Shown one piece after another: positions 11,906-22,736 of a stretch of DNA of 64,000 nt. Within the stretch, counting starts at the first letter, position 1. The number at the start of each line of letters is the position of its first letter. The notes beneath the pieces are model-generated. The model had not been told where the DNA came from. It worked only from the letters and a program-made list of their open reading frames with translations, and searched no databases. The translations under genes were made by a program, and so were the position numbers. The DNA comes from Trichobilharzia regenti (lineage: Eukaryota > Platyhelminthes > Trematoda > Strigeidida > Schistosomatidae), in the NCBI GenBank assembly GCA_944472135.2, contig OX235268.1:12158589-12222588 (forward strand). The letters are read 5' to 3'.

Positions 11906-12360
11906 AAATCTGTCTGAATTTGATTATATGTTTCGTACACACGCCCAGTAAATACATGTTTGGTCCGATGCTTTTTATAAATACCATTCATAATGATTGA
12001 TAATTATACTCTGCATATGTTTAAATATTTTTTTAATTAGTCGTGATAATTTCAAATATAGAACATATTAGCAATTGTTTGCACACAGAAATTTTCATGT
12101 TTGATTTCCATCAGCACTGATGAACAAACTCACTTATTTCGCTTATTCATATTACTAATTTAGACAGCTTCAGTGATATGAATTCAAGCTTTTGAGCATG
12201 AAAATATCCCAGTAGCTTAGATATTATCAGTAACAACCAACATCGAACGGCCAACTGACAAGCTTCTACAGCTGGGTACCAATCAGTCGGAAAAGAAACC
12301 CAATTAGATCTGTTGCTACTCGCGTCCGACACATTTGCCGCCCTGAGGAGAAGAACTACA
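11906..12360. other. GPCR upstream region, no further gene seen
   Basis: Contains the presumed 5' flank of the left-arm GPCR (minus strand) and then AT-rich DNA leading to a Penelope-like fragment. Mirror: 18889-19343. A short frame at 12147-12401 on the minus strand is the antisense of the Penelope-like remnant plus flank. Confidence 0.5.
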
Positions 12361-12363
12361 CTT

Positions 12364-12820
12364 CCTGAAAGAAATCTTAATACAAAACGGATATCCATCA
12401 AGATTCATAGACAATAACATCGAACAGAAATTCCGAAAGCAAAAAACACCATCTTTGCCAGAATAGCAACTTTATACAAACCTCGACTTCAAGGCTGACT
12501 TATTCAATGATATCCTTGAGAGGAGAACTTCCACTACTTCAAGAAGAATTCTCTTCATGGGAACACTGAGAGTACTTTTCTTCAGTCACCCGCTGATCTT
12601 TAGAAGCCTAAATGACAAGATCTCGCACCCGACCACTTCTATATATGCATCAATATATCAGTTCACGTGTTGCTGTGGAGCTAGCTACATCGATCGTTCG
12701 ACGCGCATAGTGTCGAAGAGGCTCAAAGAACACTATCTAGCGTGGTTGGAGAGAGGATGTTGTAGCCGTATAAGGAGTGCAATAATGAAAAATCTCATCA
12801 CCACTGGTTATTGGATCTGA
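12364..12820 (+). pseudogene. Third Penelope-like fragment, left arm
   Basis: Reading frame pieces show the RT thumb/linker HFLKEILIQNGYPSRFIDNN (from about 12364), then a frame-broken region. A GIY-YIG endonuclease follows at 12557-12820: YQFTCCCGASYIDRSTRIVS, then KRLKEHYLAWL, then SAIMKNLITTGYWI. GASYIDRSTR replaces the usual GxxYIGRTxR, so one core glycine is an aspartate. A third, distinct Penelope-like lineage in the same arm. It is a 5'-truncated remnant. Confidence 0.83.
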
Positions 12821-13127
12821 ACAAACGCCTCCTGCTTCAAAGTAATCTACAGAGTGAAGAACAACCTGCAAAAAACAATACGTTTCTGTTTTCTTTGCGT
12901 TGCATAGTCCCCGCTCATTCAGTTTGAAGAACCGAAACTATTTATACGATGGAAAACTATTCAGCCACTTCTGCTGTCATGGAAACAACTCTATTGATTT
13001 GACTCAATTTTTGATTGTATGCTTATTTTTCCAGCTACTTACAACTCTGAGGTGATTCCGTGTGTTGTTTTGTTTCCATGTACACCCTGAGCACATATAT
13101 TTCATCAGACTATTCATGTTTTTTCTT

Positions 13128-13284
13128 TGATTATAGCTTGATTCCACATCGAATTTTGAGAACAAATATGGAATTTTCAGATACCGGTAGCCCGAATTTT
13201 GCAGGATATCCATTGATATCAGGTGTGCGTTGGTAACGGAGCCAATCCCGGACCATGTTCACGGTCGACCAGAGTTTTAACTCT
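13128..13284 (-). mobile_element. Decayed tRNA-derived SINE, left arm
   Basis: Complement shows a degenerate tRNA-like head (catggtccgggattggctcc, B box eroded), then aacgcacacctgatatcaat, cgggctaccggtatctgaaa, attccatatttgt, and the tail gtggaatcaagct. Same family as 3899-4092 but older. Confidence 0.78.
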
Positions 13285-13902
13285 TCCTTAATAATCGTTT
13301 GTGACAACTCATAACTGTTGTTACTACCCTCTTATATCAACATCCAATTCCTCTAAACGCCTTTTGTATTACATAATTTCATCAAAAGCTAACTAGCTGC
13401 ACTTTTGTTTGTCGAATTCAATGTAAACGCACATACAAAACAACGTACATACTTGCTATTGCACGGCTGAGAAAATGAATTTGCTGCCGAAAACAGACTC
13501 TCCGCTGAATTACCGGTCTTCTGTCTATGAATAACATTTCTGTCATGCAACGCCATCACTCTGAGCATAGATGGAATATACTGAGGGAATCACGATGGTA
13601 TGTGGATTCATTTTACTGTTTCACACATAATAGGCTGTGAATAAATCCATTGTTTGTCAACAAAACAAATAATCTGAGTGTATCTATGAAAGAAAACTTT
13701 GAAATTGTCTCACAATTACTGAATATTATATGTCCATTAGTTAGAGTAGATTCCAATTGTTCAATGCTTCCACTGTTAAAAGTGATACAACACATATTAC
13801 TAGAAACAAACTGTTTTCTATTAGATCTTCGTCAATCGTCATTTGGATACACACAACTTTGAAGGTATGGAATGTTAACCGATAGCAATGAATGAGTAGT
13901 AA

Positions 13903-14199
13903 TTACTGAATGTTGTATAGACAGCAGAAGTAAATGTGATTATCGTAGTAATAATATTTTATAATGGTGTAATGAAGAAAAATTCGATGAACCTCGAAAG
14001 CAGAGCTTATTGGGATGAACTTATTGTCGGTTTGTAGATTTGGTATACCATATCTCCAATACCTTATTTGCACGTCATCTGCATATCTGTCGGATATCAC
14101 CATATTCGAAAGCTTGTTTGGGTCCTGTTTCTGCACAGTGTTTCCAACGTTCTTCTCACTGTTCTCTTCTCCGATTACTTGTTCCGGTATCCAAAACAT
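13903..14199 (-). CDS. Unrecognised open frame, left arm
   Basis: 98-codon ATG-initiated frame, identical to 17049-17345. The N-terminal half is polar and protein-like (FWIPEQVIGEENSEKNVGNT), the C-terminal end tyrosine-rich and low-complexity. It contains a string RYADDV that resembles the reverse-transcriptase YADD box, but nothing around it looks like RT. No function assigned; may be chance. Confidence 0.2.
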   Translation of the reverse strand: MFWIPEQVIGEENSEKNVGNTVQKQDPNKLSNMVISDRYADDVQIRYWRYGIPNLQTDNKFIPISSAFEVHRIFLHYTIIKYYYYDNHIYFCCLYNIQ

Positions 14200-14903
14200 A
14201 TTGTCGCTTTTCTGAATTCGTTTACAGATGTACTACTTATATCTGATTATGAGTAGCGCTCACCACAATACTGAGGTAGGCGATGATAATAATAATGATC
14301 CCCAGGTGATCACCACCACAACGCTAGCGTAGGTTGACTCTGGTGGCCGTGAGAATAATGAAGATATCTGAATGACGCAAATATATCGGTAGTAAAGTTG
14401 GATCAACGTTCTATTCAGCAAGTTTCGTGGAATAAACATTAAGTGTTTTAACATAACCAAACTATCGCCGCTGCTTAGTCTGTTGAGCTCGAATCGTATT
14501 TATTTCAGCATATGACAACTGACTTCCGAGACTAAATCTACACTGTGTCGAATACATGTTTCAAAAAACCTCATAAACAAAAGTAGTTTGTCTATCTGCA
14601 TCTCTGAAAAACCGGTTTCTTCATATCTTGAGGTTAGACAAGTTTTCTACATAGTTACACATTAGTGTAGGAAACTGTCTCCTACTACGAAATCCCTGGT
14701 AATAGAATGATAGATTGCTTGAATTGCTTCGGATAGATCATCGTCCACATGAATACTTTTTCGCTTGAATACTTGTGCTCAGTAGGATTGGAGATCACGA
14801 AATTTGCTCTTTCTGTAGACTGACTGGATCGAAGTGCTCGGGCTCTGTTGACTTTCTGGTTTCTAATATCCTGCATTTCACTGCTAGTCACTATCCGTCA
14901 AAG

Positions 14904-15043
14904 TAATTCAAGTTAGTTACCAAACATTGTTAAAGCGTCTTTACTAGAAGTCTACATATCAACAGAGGTTGAAGAATCAATCAACAGGGAGAAAAAAACA
15001 AAATGTAGACCAAATAAATCATCAGTATATACCGTAGTGGTAA
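14904..15043 (+). repeat. Diverged inner inverted repeat, left copy
   Basis: Aligns by hand to the reverse complement of 16260-16398 with roughly 20 mismatches over about 139 bases and almost no gaps, or about 85% identity. The surrounding arms are above 99% identical, so this pair is much older than the arm identity. It may be the decayed inner continuation of the palindrome, or two inverted copies of a dispersed repeat. Confidence 0.75.
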
Positions 15044-15244
15044 ATCTAGTAGAGGATAAAAGTGACAATTTTTATTTTTATTTTTTTGTTGTTTTATTTT
15101 ACCCATTTGAAAAACGAAGGCAGAATCTAGATGAATGGAAAGTAAATTAATGAACAGTGACTTTAGATGACATTTGTTGGAAAGCAAATAAAATTGAATT
15201 TGAAGAGCAATAAAAGCATTGAAAAAAGTTGGGAGAAAAAATAA

Positions 15245-15425
15245 GTGTTGGTTTGTAGGGATTTGACTGGTTTCAGGATTTCATCATGAGCTGACATTAG
15301 TTAGAGAACCATCGGAAAACCTGGGAGTACTGGACAGCTGTTTCGTCCTAGTTTGGGACTCCTCAACAGTACGCACCCACCGGGATTCGAACCCAGGACC
15401 TTCCGGTTACAAGGCGAGCCCGTAT
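15245..15425 (-). mobile_element. Sm-alpha-like SINE with hammerhead fold
   Basis: Complement begins in a tRNA-like head (ggctcgccttgtaaccggaa) with a perfect B box GGTTCGAATCC (complement of 15382-15392), then the hammerhead at 15327-15372. A tail follows, ending agtcaaatccctacaaacca. The A-box part of the head is missing or decayed, so it is probably 5'-truncated. Hammerhead-bearing SINE-like repeats of this kind are well known in schistosomes. Confidence 0.85.
15327..15372 (-). ncRNA. Hammerhead ribozyme (type I, minimal stem III)
   Basis: On the minus strand the order is: stem I 5' strand GTACTG; core TTGAGGA; stem II GTCC with loop CAAACTA and GGAC; GAAA; a very short stem III (CAG/CTG, almost no loop); cleavage triplet GTC formed with the CTGTC end; stem I 3' strand CAGTAC, a perfect six-base match. 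The core consensus is CUGANGA; here C3 is U, so the C3-G8 pair becomes a U-G wobble. All other core residues (U4, G5, A6, G8, A9, GAAA) are kept. Cleavage would fall before CAGTAC. Expected to be weak rather than dead. Confidence 0.75.
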
Positions 15426-16217
15426 ACTGTCGTGAATTGGCAGAAAAAAAATAATTAAAGAATTGAGTTGTACAATGAGTCAGCAGAATGCCATTACGTA
15501 AAAGGCAGTTAGTTTAAACTGAATCTCATTATGTAACAAATGAAAGGATTGATAAAACGATTAAATGGTTGAACAGTTTTAAAGGCTTGCAGATTTGGAG
15601 AGGGATAACGACAAATTTTACGAAATATAAATAAATAACACTCTGACTTCAAAACTGCTAAATGAGTATAAAAGGCTGAGTTGTTTTGTATGCATTATTA
15701 TAAATAGTTCACCGAAAATTCCAATTGAGACATATTGTAAATCAAAACAAGTGGTGATTCAGTGAAGAGACTCCTTTCAACAACGAATTTATTATCAAGC
15801 TGTACAATCGCATATATATATGTATGTTTTTTAAGAAACTATATACGGTGAAGGAATTGAATCATAGGTGTGAGTACATGAAATAATAGTAGTATAAAAT
15901 GCAACTTGAATGTCTTTATTTATAATCATAGTTCACTGTGAAGCGGCAAAATAACTGATGTCATACATAGGACAATTCATAGGATATCTAGAACTTCGAA
16001 AGGGTGTGAAATTACAGAATTAGCAGGAGAACAGAATAAGCATAAAAACTTTGCATAAAATTGTGTGAAACTTGATAGAATAGAATTCATCACAGGAAGT
16101 TCATTGAATGTATAGTTTACTTTTAATGAAACAATCTACAGATAGATGGATGGTAATGCAATCGCATCTGGTTTGGTTTCTCTCCTTCCAGACTGTTTTA
16201 CGGTCAGTCCGAACTGA

Positions 16218-16262
16218 TGACGTTTTGAGCACAATTCATTTCTCATAATCATATCAAGGTAC
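16218..16262 (-). mobile_element. Penelope-like terminus with hammerhead-like motif
   Basis: Complement reads cttgatatgattatgagaaa, then tgaattgtgctc, AAAA, cgtcatcag. Same arrangement as 6655-6700, with GAGA/GCTC stem decay and GAAA changed to AAAA, but an intact GTC triplet. No Penelope coding sequence follows it. Confidence 0.5.
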
Positions 16263-16398
16263 CACTAATATATACACTAATGATTTATGTGGTTTACATT
16301 TTATTTTGATCTCCCTGTTGATTGATTATTCAGCCTCCGTTGATATGTAGACTTCTAGTAAGGACACTCCAATAATGTTTGTTGGCTAACTTGAATTA
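16260..16398 (-). repeat. Diverged inner inverted repeat, right copy
   Basis: Partner of 14904-15043. The best-preserved block reads ctagaagtctacatatcaac in the complement. Immediately on its window-left side lies a Penelope-terminus motif (16218-16262), which has no equivalent beside the left copy. Confidence 0.75.
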
Positions 16399-16502
16399 TT
16401 ATTAATTCTGAAAGTACATCATCTCGTATTGACCTTTATTCAAATATCTAGTCAATTCCAAACATATATGTATATAAATGAAGCAAAAGGTTGTGTAAGT
16501 GA

Positions 16503-16600
16503 CTTGATATAATAATGAGCGTCAACAGCATGTGCTCGAAACGTCATCAGTTAATAGAACTGTATAACACTGAGCGATTTATCAAAATAAAATCCTATCA
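16503..16600 (+). mobile_element. Penelope-like terminus with hammerhead-like motif
   Basis: CTTGAT (16503-16508), GAGC (16517-16520), loop, GCTC (16534-16537), GAAAC, GTC (16543-16545), ATCAG (16546-16550), followed by the conserved ending ctgtataacactgagcgatt and tatcaaaataaa. Best-preserved copy in the window, but the CUGAUGA box still reads AUAAUGA. It ends about 20 bases before the right palindrome arm starts. Confidence 0.5.
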
Positions 16601-17048
16601 ATAATGTAGTTACATTCTACCTCAAGATATGAAGAAACCGGTTTTTCAGAGATGCAGATAGACAAACTACTTTTGTTTATGAGGTTTTTTGAAACATGTA
16701 TTCGACACAGTGTAGATTTAGTCTCGGAAGTCAGTTGTCATATGCTGAAATAAATACGATTCGAGCTCAACAGACTAAGCAGCGGCGATAGTTTGGTTAT
16801 GTTAAAACACTTAATGTTTATTCCACGAAACTTGCTGAATAGAACGTTGATCCAACTTTACTACCGATATCGTCATTCAGATATCTTCATTATTCTCACG
16901 GCCACCAGAGTCAACCTACGCTAGCGTTGTGGTGGTGATCACCTGGGGATCATTATTATTATCATCGCCTACCTCAGTATTGTGGTGAGCGCTACTCATA
17001 ATCAGATATAAGTAGTACATCTGTAAACGAATTCAGAAAAGCGACAAT

Positions 17049-17345
17049 ATGTTTTGGATACCGGAACAAGTAATCGGAGAAGAGAACAGTGAGAAGAACG
17101 TTGGAAACACTGTGCAGAAACAGGACCCAAACAAGCTTTCGAATATGGTGATATCCGACAGATATGCAGATGACGTGCAAATAAGGTATTGGAGATATGG
17201 TATACCAAATCTACAAACCGACAATAAGTTCATCCCAATAAGCTCTGCTTTCGAGGTTCATCGAATTTTTCTTCATTACACCATTATAAAATATTATTAC
17301 TACGATAATCACATTTACTTCTGCTGTCTATACAACATTCAGTAA
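17049..17345 (+). CDS. Unrecognised open frame, right arm
   Basis: Mirror copy of 13903-14199, identical 98-aa frame. No family recognised. Confidence 0.2.
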   Translation: MFWIPEQVIGEENSEKNVGNTVQKQDPNKLSNMVISDRYADDVQIRYWRYGIPNLQTDNKFIPISSAFEVHRIFLHYTIIKYYYYDNHIYFCCLYNIQ

Positions 17346-17964
17346 TTACTACTCATTCATTGCTATCGGTTAACATTCCATACCTTCAAAGTTGTGTGTA
17401 TCCAAATGACGATTGACGAAGATCTAATAGAAAACAGTTTGTTTCTAGTAATATGTGTTGTATCACTTTTAACAGTGGAAGCATTGAACAATTGGAATCT
17501 ACTTCTAACTAATGGACATATAATATTCAGTAATTGTGAGACAATTTCAAAGTTTTCTTTCATAGATACACTCAGATTATTTGTTTTTTTGACAAACAAT
17601 GGATTTATTCACAGCCTATTATGTGTGAAACAGTAAAATGAATCCACATACCATCGTGATTCCCTCAGTATATTCCATCTATGCTCAGAGTGATGGCGTT
17701 GCATGACAGAAATGTTATTCATAGACAGAAGACCAGTAATTCAGCGGAGAGTCTGTTTTCGGCAGCAAATTCATTTTCTCAGCCGTGCAATAGCAAGTAT
17801 GTACGTTGTTTTGTATGTGCGTTTACATTGAATTCGACAAACAAAAGTGCAGCTAGTTAGCTTTTGGTGAAATTATGTAATACAAAAGGCGTTTAGAGGA
17901 ATTGGATGTTGATATAAGAGGGTAGTAACAACAGTTATGAGTTGTCACAAACGATTATTAAGGA

Positions 17965-18121
17965 AGAGTTAAAACTCTGGTCGACCGTGAACATGGTCCG
18001 GGATTGGCTCCGTTGCCAACGCACACCTGATATCAATGGATATCCTGCAAAATTCGGGCTACCGGTATCTGAAAATTCCATATTTGTTCTCAAAATTCGA
18101 TGTGGAATCAAGCTATAATCA
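17965..18121 (+). mobile_element. Decayed tRNA-derived SINE, right arm
   Basis: Mirror copy of 13128-13284, with one visible substitution in cgttgccaac versus cgttaccaac. Confidence 0.78.
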
Positions 18122-18428
18122 AAGAAAAAACATGAATAGTCTGATGAAATATATGTGCTCAGGGTGTACATGGAAACAAACCAACACACGGAATCACCTC
18201 AGAGTTGTAAGTAGCTGGAAAAATAAGCATACAATCAAAAATTGAGTCAAATCAATAGAGTTGTTTCCATGACAGCAGAAGTGGCTGAATAGTTTTCCAT
18301 CGTATAAATAGTTTCGGTTCTTCAAACTGAATGAGCGGGGACTATGCAACGCAAAGAAAACAGAAACGTATTGTTTTTTGCAGGTTGTTCTTCACTCTGT
18401 AGATTACTTTGAAGCAGGAGGCGTTTGT

Positions 18429-18885
18429 TCAGATCCAATAACCAGTGGTGATGAGATTTTTCATTATTGCACTCCTTATACGGCTACAACATCCTCTCTC
18501 CAACCACGCTAGATAGTGTTCTTTGAGCCTCTTCGACACTATGCGCGTCGAACGATCGATGTAGCTAGCTCCACAGCAACACGTGAACTGATATATTGAT
18601 GCATATATAGAAGTGGTCGGGTGCGAGATCTTGTCATTTAGGCTTCTAAAGATCAGCGGGTGACTGAAGAAAAGTACTCTCAGTGTTCCCATGAAGAGAA
18701 TTCTTCTTGAAGTAGTGGAAGTTCTCCTCTCAAGGATATCATTGAATAAGTCAGCCTTGAAGTCGAGGTTTGTATAAAGTTGCTATTCTGGCAAAGATGG
18801 TGTTTTTTGCTTTCGGAATTTCTGTTCGATGTTATTGTCTATGAATCTTGATGGATATCCGTTTTGTATTAAGATTTCTTTCAGG
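18429..18885 (-). pseudogene. Third Penelope-like fragment, right arm
   Basis: Mirror copy of 12364-12820, with an identical 87-aa GIY-YIG frame at 18429-18692 on the minus strand. Confidence 0.83.
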
Positions 18886-19343
18886 AAGTGTAGTTCTTCT
18901 CCTCAGGGCGGCAAATGTGTCGGACGCGAGTAGCAACAGATCTAATTGGGTTTCTTTTCCGACTGATTGGTACCCAGCTGTAGAAGCTTGTCAGTTGGCC
19001 GTTCGATGTTGGTTGTTACTGATAATATCTAAGCTACTGGGATATTTTCATGCTCAAAAGCTTGAATTCATATCACTGAAGCTGTCTAAATTAGTAATAT
19101 GAATAAGCGAAATAAGTGAGTTTGTTCATCAGTGCTGATGGAAATCAAACATGAAAATTTCTGTGTGCAAACAATTGCTAGTATGTTCTATATTTGAAAT
19201 TATCACGACTAATTAAAAAAATATTTAAACATATGCAGAGTATAATTATCAATCATTATGAATGGTATTTATAAAAAGCATCGGACCAAACATGTATTTA
19301 CTGGGCGTGTGTACGAAACATATAATCAAATTCAGACAGATTT

Positions 19344-20411
19344 TTGGAAAGTATCCCACTTGATATTTTTCTCTCCATTGAAAACGGAACGATGGATCTG
19401 CATTACAAATACGGAATCGCGATTGGCACTATCGGAATAATCACGATTCTTGTAAACATTTGTATCAGTCTATTGTGGATATTGTATTTGTCAGGCATTG
19501 GTTATAAACGACAGAATAGGCGATTTCAACACATCGACAACTTCCTCAGTGCACAGAGATCACTACTGGAATGGCCCAAATCCTCAATGAGGTTGTCCAC
19601 AAAGTTCCAGATACTTTTCATCGTAATCTCGAGTGTAGTGATACATCTGACGAGCGTAGTTAGAATTGTTTGGCTCTCATTCACTGGAGTTGATATTCGA
19701 AGTGCCTTTGGTAACTGGTTTTGTAGAATTCATACGTTTTCAGCGTTAATATCTACTGATGCATCCTCTTGGTTCTATGCACTGCTGTGTTTGGAAAGAC
19801 TTCTGTTAGCGAAATTTCCCGCATCGGTTTACTCAAACACTCTAAATTCGAAATCAGCTATCGTTCTTCAAATTACATTCGTCACTATAGTTTCATTCAT
19901 TACAAACATTGATTTCTTAATACCACATGCTAGAGTTTGTGATCAGTTTGTCTACAGAAGGGGGATTTTGTTCAGTAGAATAATTTTAAGCTGCGTTCTG
20001 CCTACTTTCACATCAATTTTGTCATCCAGTCTATTGATAAAAGTATGTTATAAAAGAGAGATGAGGATGAGTACCACTCGTAGTCGAATAGCAATATCCA
20101 GTGGTAAAACATCAAGATTGGGTGACCGGATTTTTTCTGCAAAATTAACATTACTTCCAGAATGTGCATATGCATTATTTCATATCATCTTATATTGTTT
20201 CATTATACTGAAAAAGGATTACTGTTGTTTCGTAATATTTGCAAAAACTTTGGATATTGAAGACTTCTTCTTTATCACTCTACTTCTATTGTTCAGAACT
20301 CTCCATACTTTGAGAATATTTGCATTGATTGTGTCTTCGCCAAGCATAGGTCATGATATGCACATCATCATTACTATAATAAAGAAAATTTTAATTGGAA
20401 GAGCTAACTAA
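19344..20411 (+). CDS. Rhodopsin-like orphan GPCR, right-arm copy
   Basis: Second copy of the 355-aa receptor, transcribed toward the outer end of the right arm, so the two copies diverge from the palindrome centre. The ATG at 19344 was chosen because it precedes TM1 by about 20 residues and adds a glycosylated N-terminus (N14-G-T). A TATA-like tttataaaaagc lies about 75 bp upstream; I see no other promoter evidence. Both copies are uninterrupted although neighbouring transposons are riddled with stops, which fits purifying selection or very recent duplication. No close poly(A) signal was identified. The N-terminal overlapping frame at 19258-19440 is treated as a shadow. Confidence 0.8.
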   Translation: MESIPLDIFLSIENGTMDLHYKYGIAIGTIGIITILVNICISLLWILYLSGIGYKRQNRRFQHIDNFLSAQRSLLEWPKSSMRLSTKFQILFIVISSVVIHLTSVVRIVWLSFTGVDIRSAFGNWFCRIHTFSALISTDASSWFYALLCLERLLLAKFPASVYSNTLNSKSAIVLQITFVTIVSFITNIDFLIPHARVCDQFVYRRGILFSRIILSCVLPTFTSILSSSLLIKVCYKREMRMSTTRSRIAISSGKTSRLGDRIFSAKLTLLPECAYALFHIILYCFIILKKDYCCFVIFAKTLDIEDFFFITLLLLFRTLHTLRIFALIVSSPSIGHDMHIIITIIKKILIGRAN

Positions 20412-21091
20412 CTAAATGGATTTCGGTGTCCGTTTCTTCATTTACATTTTAGAGAATTTATTCAAGCAGTTTTGCACTATTCATGTATGTAACCTCCTGG
20501 ATGCCGACCACAAGTGAAAACGTCTAAAAATCATAGAGGCAATAATCCAAACGATTTACGTAACGAGTTAATTGAAATCAAGTTGTCTGTAATCTTTATG
20601 TTAAACTGTTGAAAGTCTTATTTTCTTCTTTCCTACTACAGATTTTTGAATATATATTTCAAAGGGCTGACAAGCTGTATAATTTCAAACTGATTGTGAC
20701 TTGTATCTCCTGGTGACATGTTTACTGATATGTGTGTAGTTTGATACTGAATACGCATTACACCCAGTGACCAATTACTCAACCGAGGTGCATACTGCAC
20801 CCATCATGGCATTCTCAATATCAGTGGCTAATTTCCTCCAGTATTTTTGTCTTCTTCGAATTCATGTTAACAGAATCACTGAACTACACTCAATAATCTA
20901 GTTGACATCCTGTAGTTTAACTGAAAGAGAAGTGTATACAACAACATGGTGTATTCATATTCAAGTCTAACACCTTCTTGAGATACTCAGAATATGTGTT
21001 TAGATAAGGACACAATGATGAAGATTACAAAAGAATGTATATTTACTCTTCAGATAATTTCACTCGACAAAAGTGATAATTGTCCTACCAG

Positions 21092-21295
21092 ACTTCTCAA
21101 AGTCTGTCAAACGGAACCAGATCATTGCCTGAACAATCCGTACAGAATTCATTTGATGATGGAAAGTCTCACGACTTACGTGAAAGACTCGCCTCACTCC
21201 TGCATGATTGCATCAGACAATTTTTAGACAGGAACATCTTGCTATGTGATTCAAGCTTATTAAAGTTAATTTGTACGGAATTACAACTGAGGTAA
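21092..21295 (+). CDS. Possible 3'-terminal exon, right arm
   Basis: The frame is closed upstream by a stop at 21077-21079 and becomes open across a possible acceptor, tcctaccag|A. It continues through SLSNGTRSLPEQSVQNSFDD and a helix-like, leucine-rich end (LRERLASLLHDCIRQFLDRN...) to a TAA-type stop at 21295. The sequence aataataaatttt just downstream includes an AATAAA poly(A) signal. No family recognised. A terminal exon of an unknown gene is possible; chance is equally so. Confidence 0.28.
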   Translation, partial: TSQSLSNGTRSLPEQSVQNSFDDGKSHDLRERLASLLHDCIRQFLDRNILLCDSSLLKLICTELQLR

Positions 21296-21787
21296 ACTCA
21301 GAATAATAAATTTTCAGAAACAAACAATAACTTTACGTGTATTGTGATAAACGAATTACATGAAAAATATATCACTCATCTCAATGCAACACCAGCTGCC
21401 TACTGAACAATCTGACTGTCGACTGCATTCGATCGAAATCACTTTAATCAAGACTGTCAGATTCGATAGAATTTCACAGTGATGAGTATTACAGTAAATT
21501 GATGATATTTGAGTGAACGATTTCCTTCGACAGCTTCTTGTTCAGGAGCTATACTTATGCATACATGAATATAGGAGTACAAACAACCTGTAAGTGCAAA
21601 TGAAAATTACATCGGGAAGTGTTTTGTGGTACATGTATAAGACGGAATAATACTTCACCAGTTAAAGTTGTCAACTGAATCTATATAAAGATGTATGTAA
21701 TATTCGAAAAATACGACAAGATGTGAGTAGACAATTAACTGATATACTAATGTATATTTATGATCAGTATAAGTTTCATGGGGTTAG

Positions 21788-21882
21788 TTATATTCATCGC
21801 AAAATTTGCGCTACCGATATCCATGCTGAAAATGTCATGCTTTTACCAAAAATACAGTGTGGAATCAAGCTGTGACCAAAAA
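21788..21882 (+). mobile_element. SINE 3'-end fragment, right arm
   Basis: Mirror copy of 9368-9462: SINE body and tail only, tRNA-like head absent. Confidence 0.75.
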
Positions 21883-22736
21883 TTTAAAATATAAATATAT
21901 AAAATACTTTTTTCACATATAAGTTAGGTTTCTTCTTATTAATCCCTTTAGCATCAGGTATGACTAGGTGACCTCTTTTTCGTGTATCTCGTCTCATACA
22001 TGATACACAATCGTACGTGATTCGTCTATTATGATGCGGCGTCCACTGCCCACTAGACGAGATAAAATGGCACTATTTATTGATTTGATTACCCTTGTAA
22101 CGAGATATCCATTCTCTATTGGCCTACTGGAAATGTTTTTCAAAACACTACAAGATGTATGTGCACAATTTACACCGAATTTAATCATTTGCGTAAAACA
22201 TTATATTTGTAAAATCTAAGAGAAATTGAAATGAGTTATTCTAACGTTTCGTTCAGCACACTGGTCCCAACTTCTGCAGTGAAATTTATCGAAATTGAGA
22301 TTACAGAGGTTATATTTATATATATATATATATCTCATTTTTATAAAAACTTTGTCCAGTCGTTTGAGTCATGAATCAGGCATCAAAATATAATAAACCA
22401 AATTGCATGAACTGTGATCAAAATTTGACCTCAGACTTACGAATATTAGTCTAATTTTCTTAAACTCTGTAAACACTGTGTACTTTCTCATCATATTTTT
22501 AGTGATAACGTTCCACAGAAGGTCATGGTCGTAAATAACTGAATACGAATATGTGTATGTGGTATACAACGGTGTGTGTGTATGTGTGTATGGCGAGACA
22601 TTTGTAAATCATTTTTTAGCCTCTACATAAGAATATATAGACACTCGTGAATTTAGATCAAGTAGGATTGATAAGTGATCCATATCCGTTTTTATTTACT
22701 GATCAGGACTTGCATGCATCAGATAACATCAAACCT

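Larger units (their letters stand above)
1..14634. repeat. Left arm of a giant near-perfect palindrome
   Basis: The reverse complement of this stretch recurs at 16619-31659. Matching positions sum to 31660 for bases before about 3.9 kb, to 31853 between 4.1 and 6.8 kb, and to about 31248-31253 further in. The steps are explained by three indels. Predicted proteins in the two arms are identical or differ by one to three residues. Homology stops abruptly after 14634 inside the sequence cttgaggt. Base 1 still matches base 31659, so the outer end lies at or beyond the window edge. This copy has a private SINE at 3899-4092 and lacks 354 bp of a Penelope-like element and a poly(A) block. Confidence 0.95.
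14635..16618. other. Palindrome spacer (about 2 kb, unique or diverged)
   Basis: This sequence separates the two arms. It contains a hammerhead-bearing SINE on the minus strand (15245-15425), Penelope-terminus motifs at 16218-16262 and 16503-16600, and an old inverted repeat pair (14904-15043 with 16260-16398). No credible protein-coding gene was seen; the small open frames here are not family-like. Confidence 0.8.

Noticed and set aside
17049..17345. YADD string suggesting a reverse transcriptase (also 13903-14199 minus)
   Set aside because: No flanking RT motifs before or after it; treated as coincidence within an unrecognised open frame.
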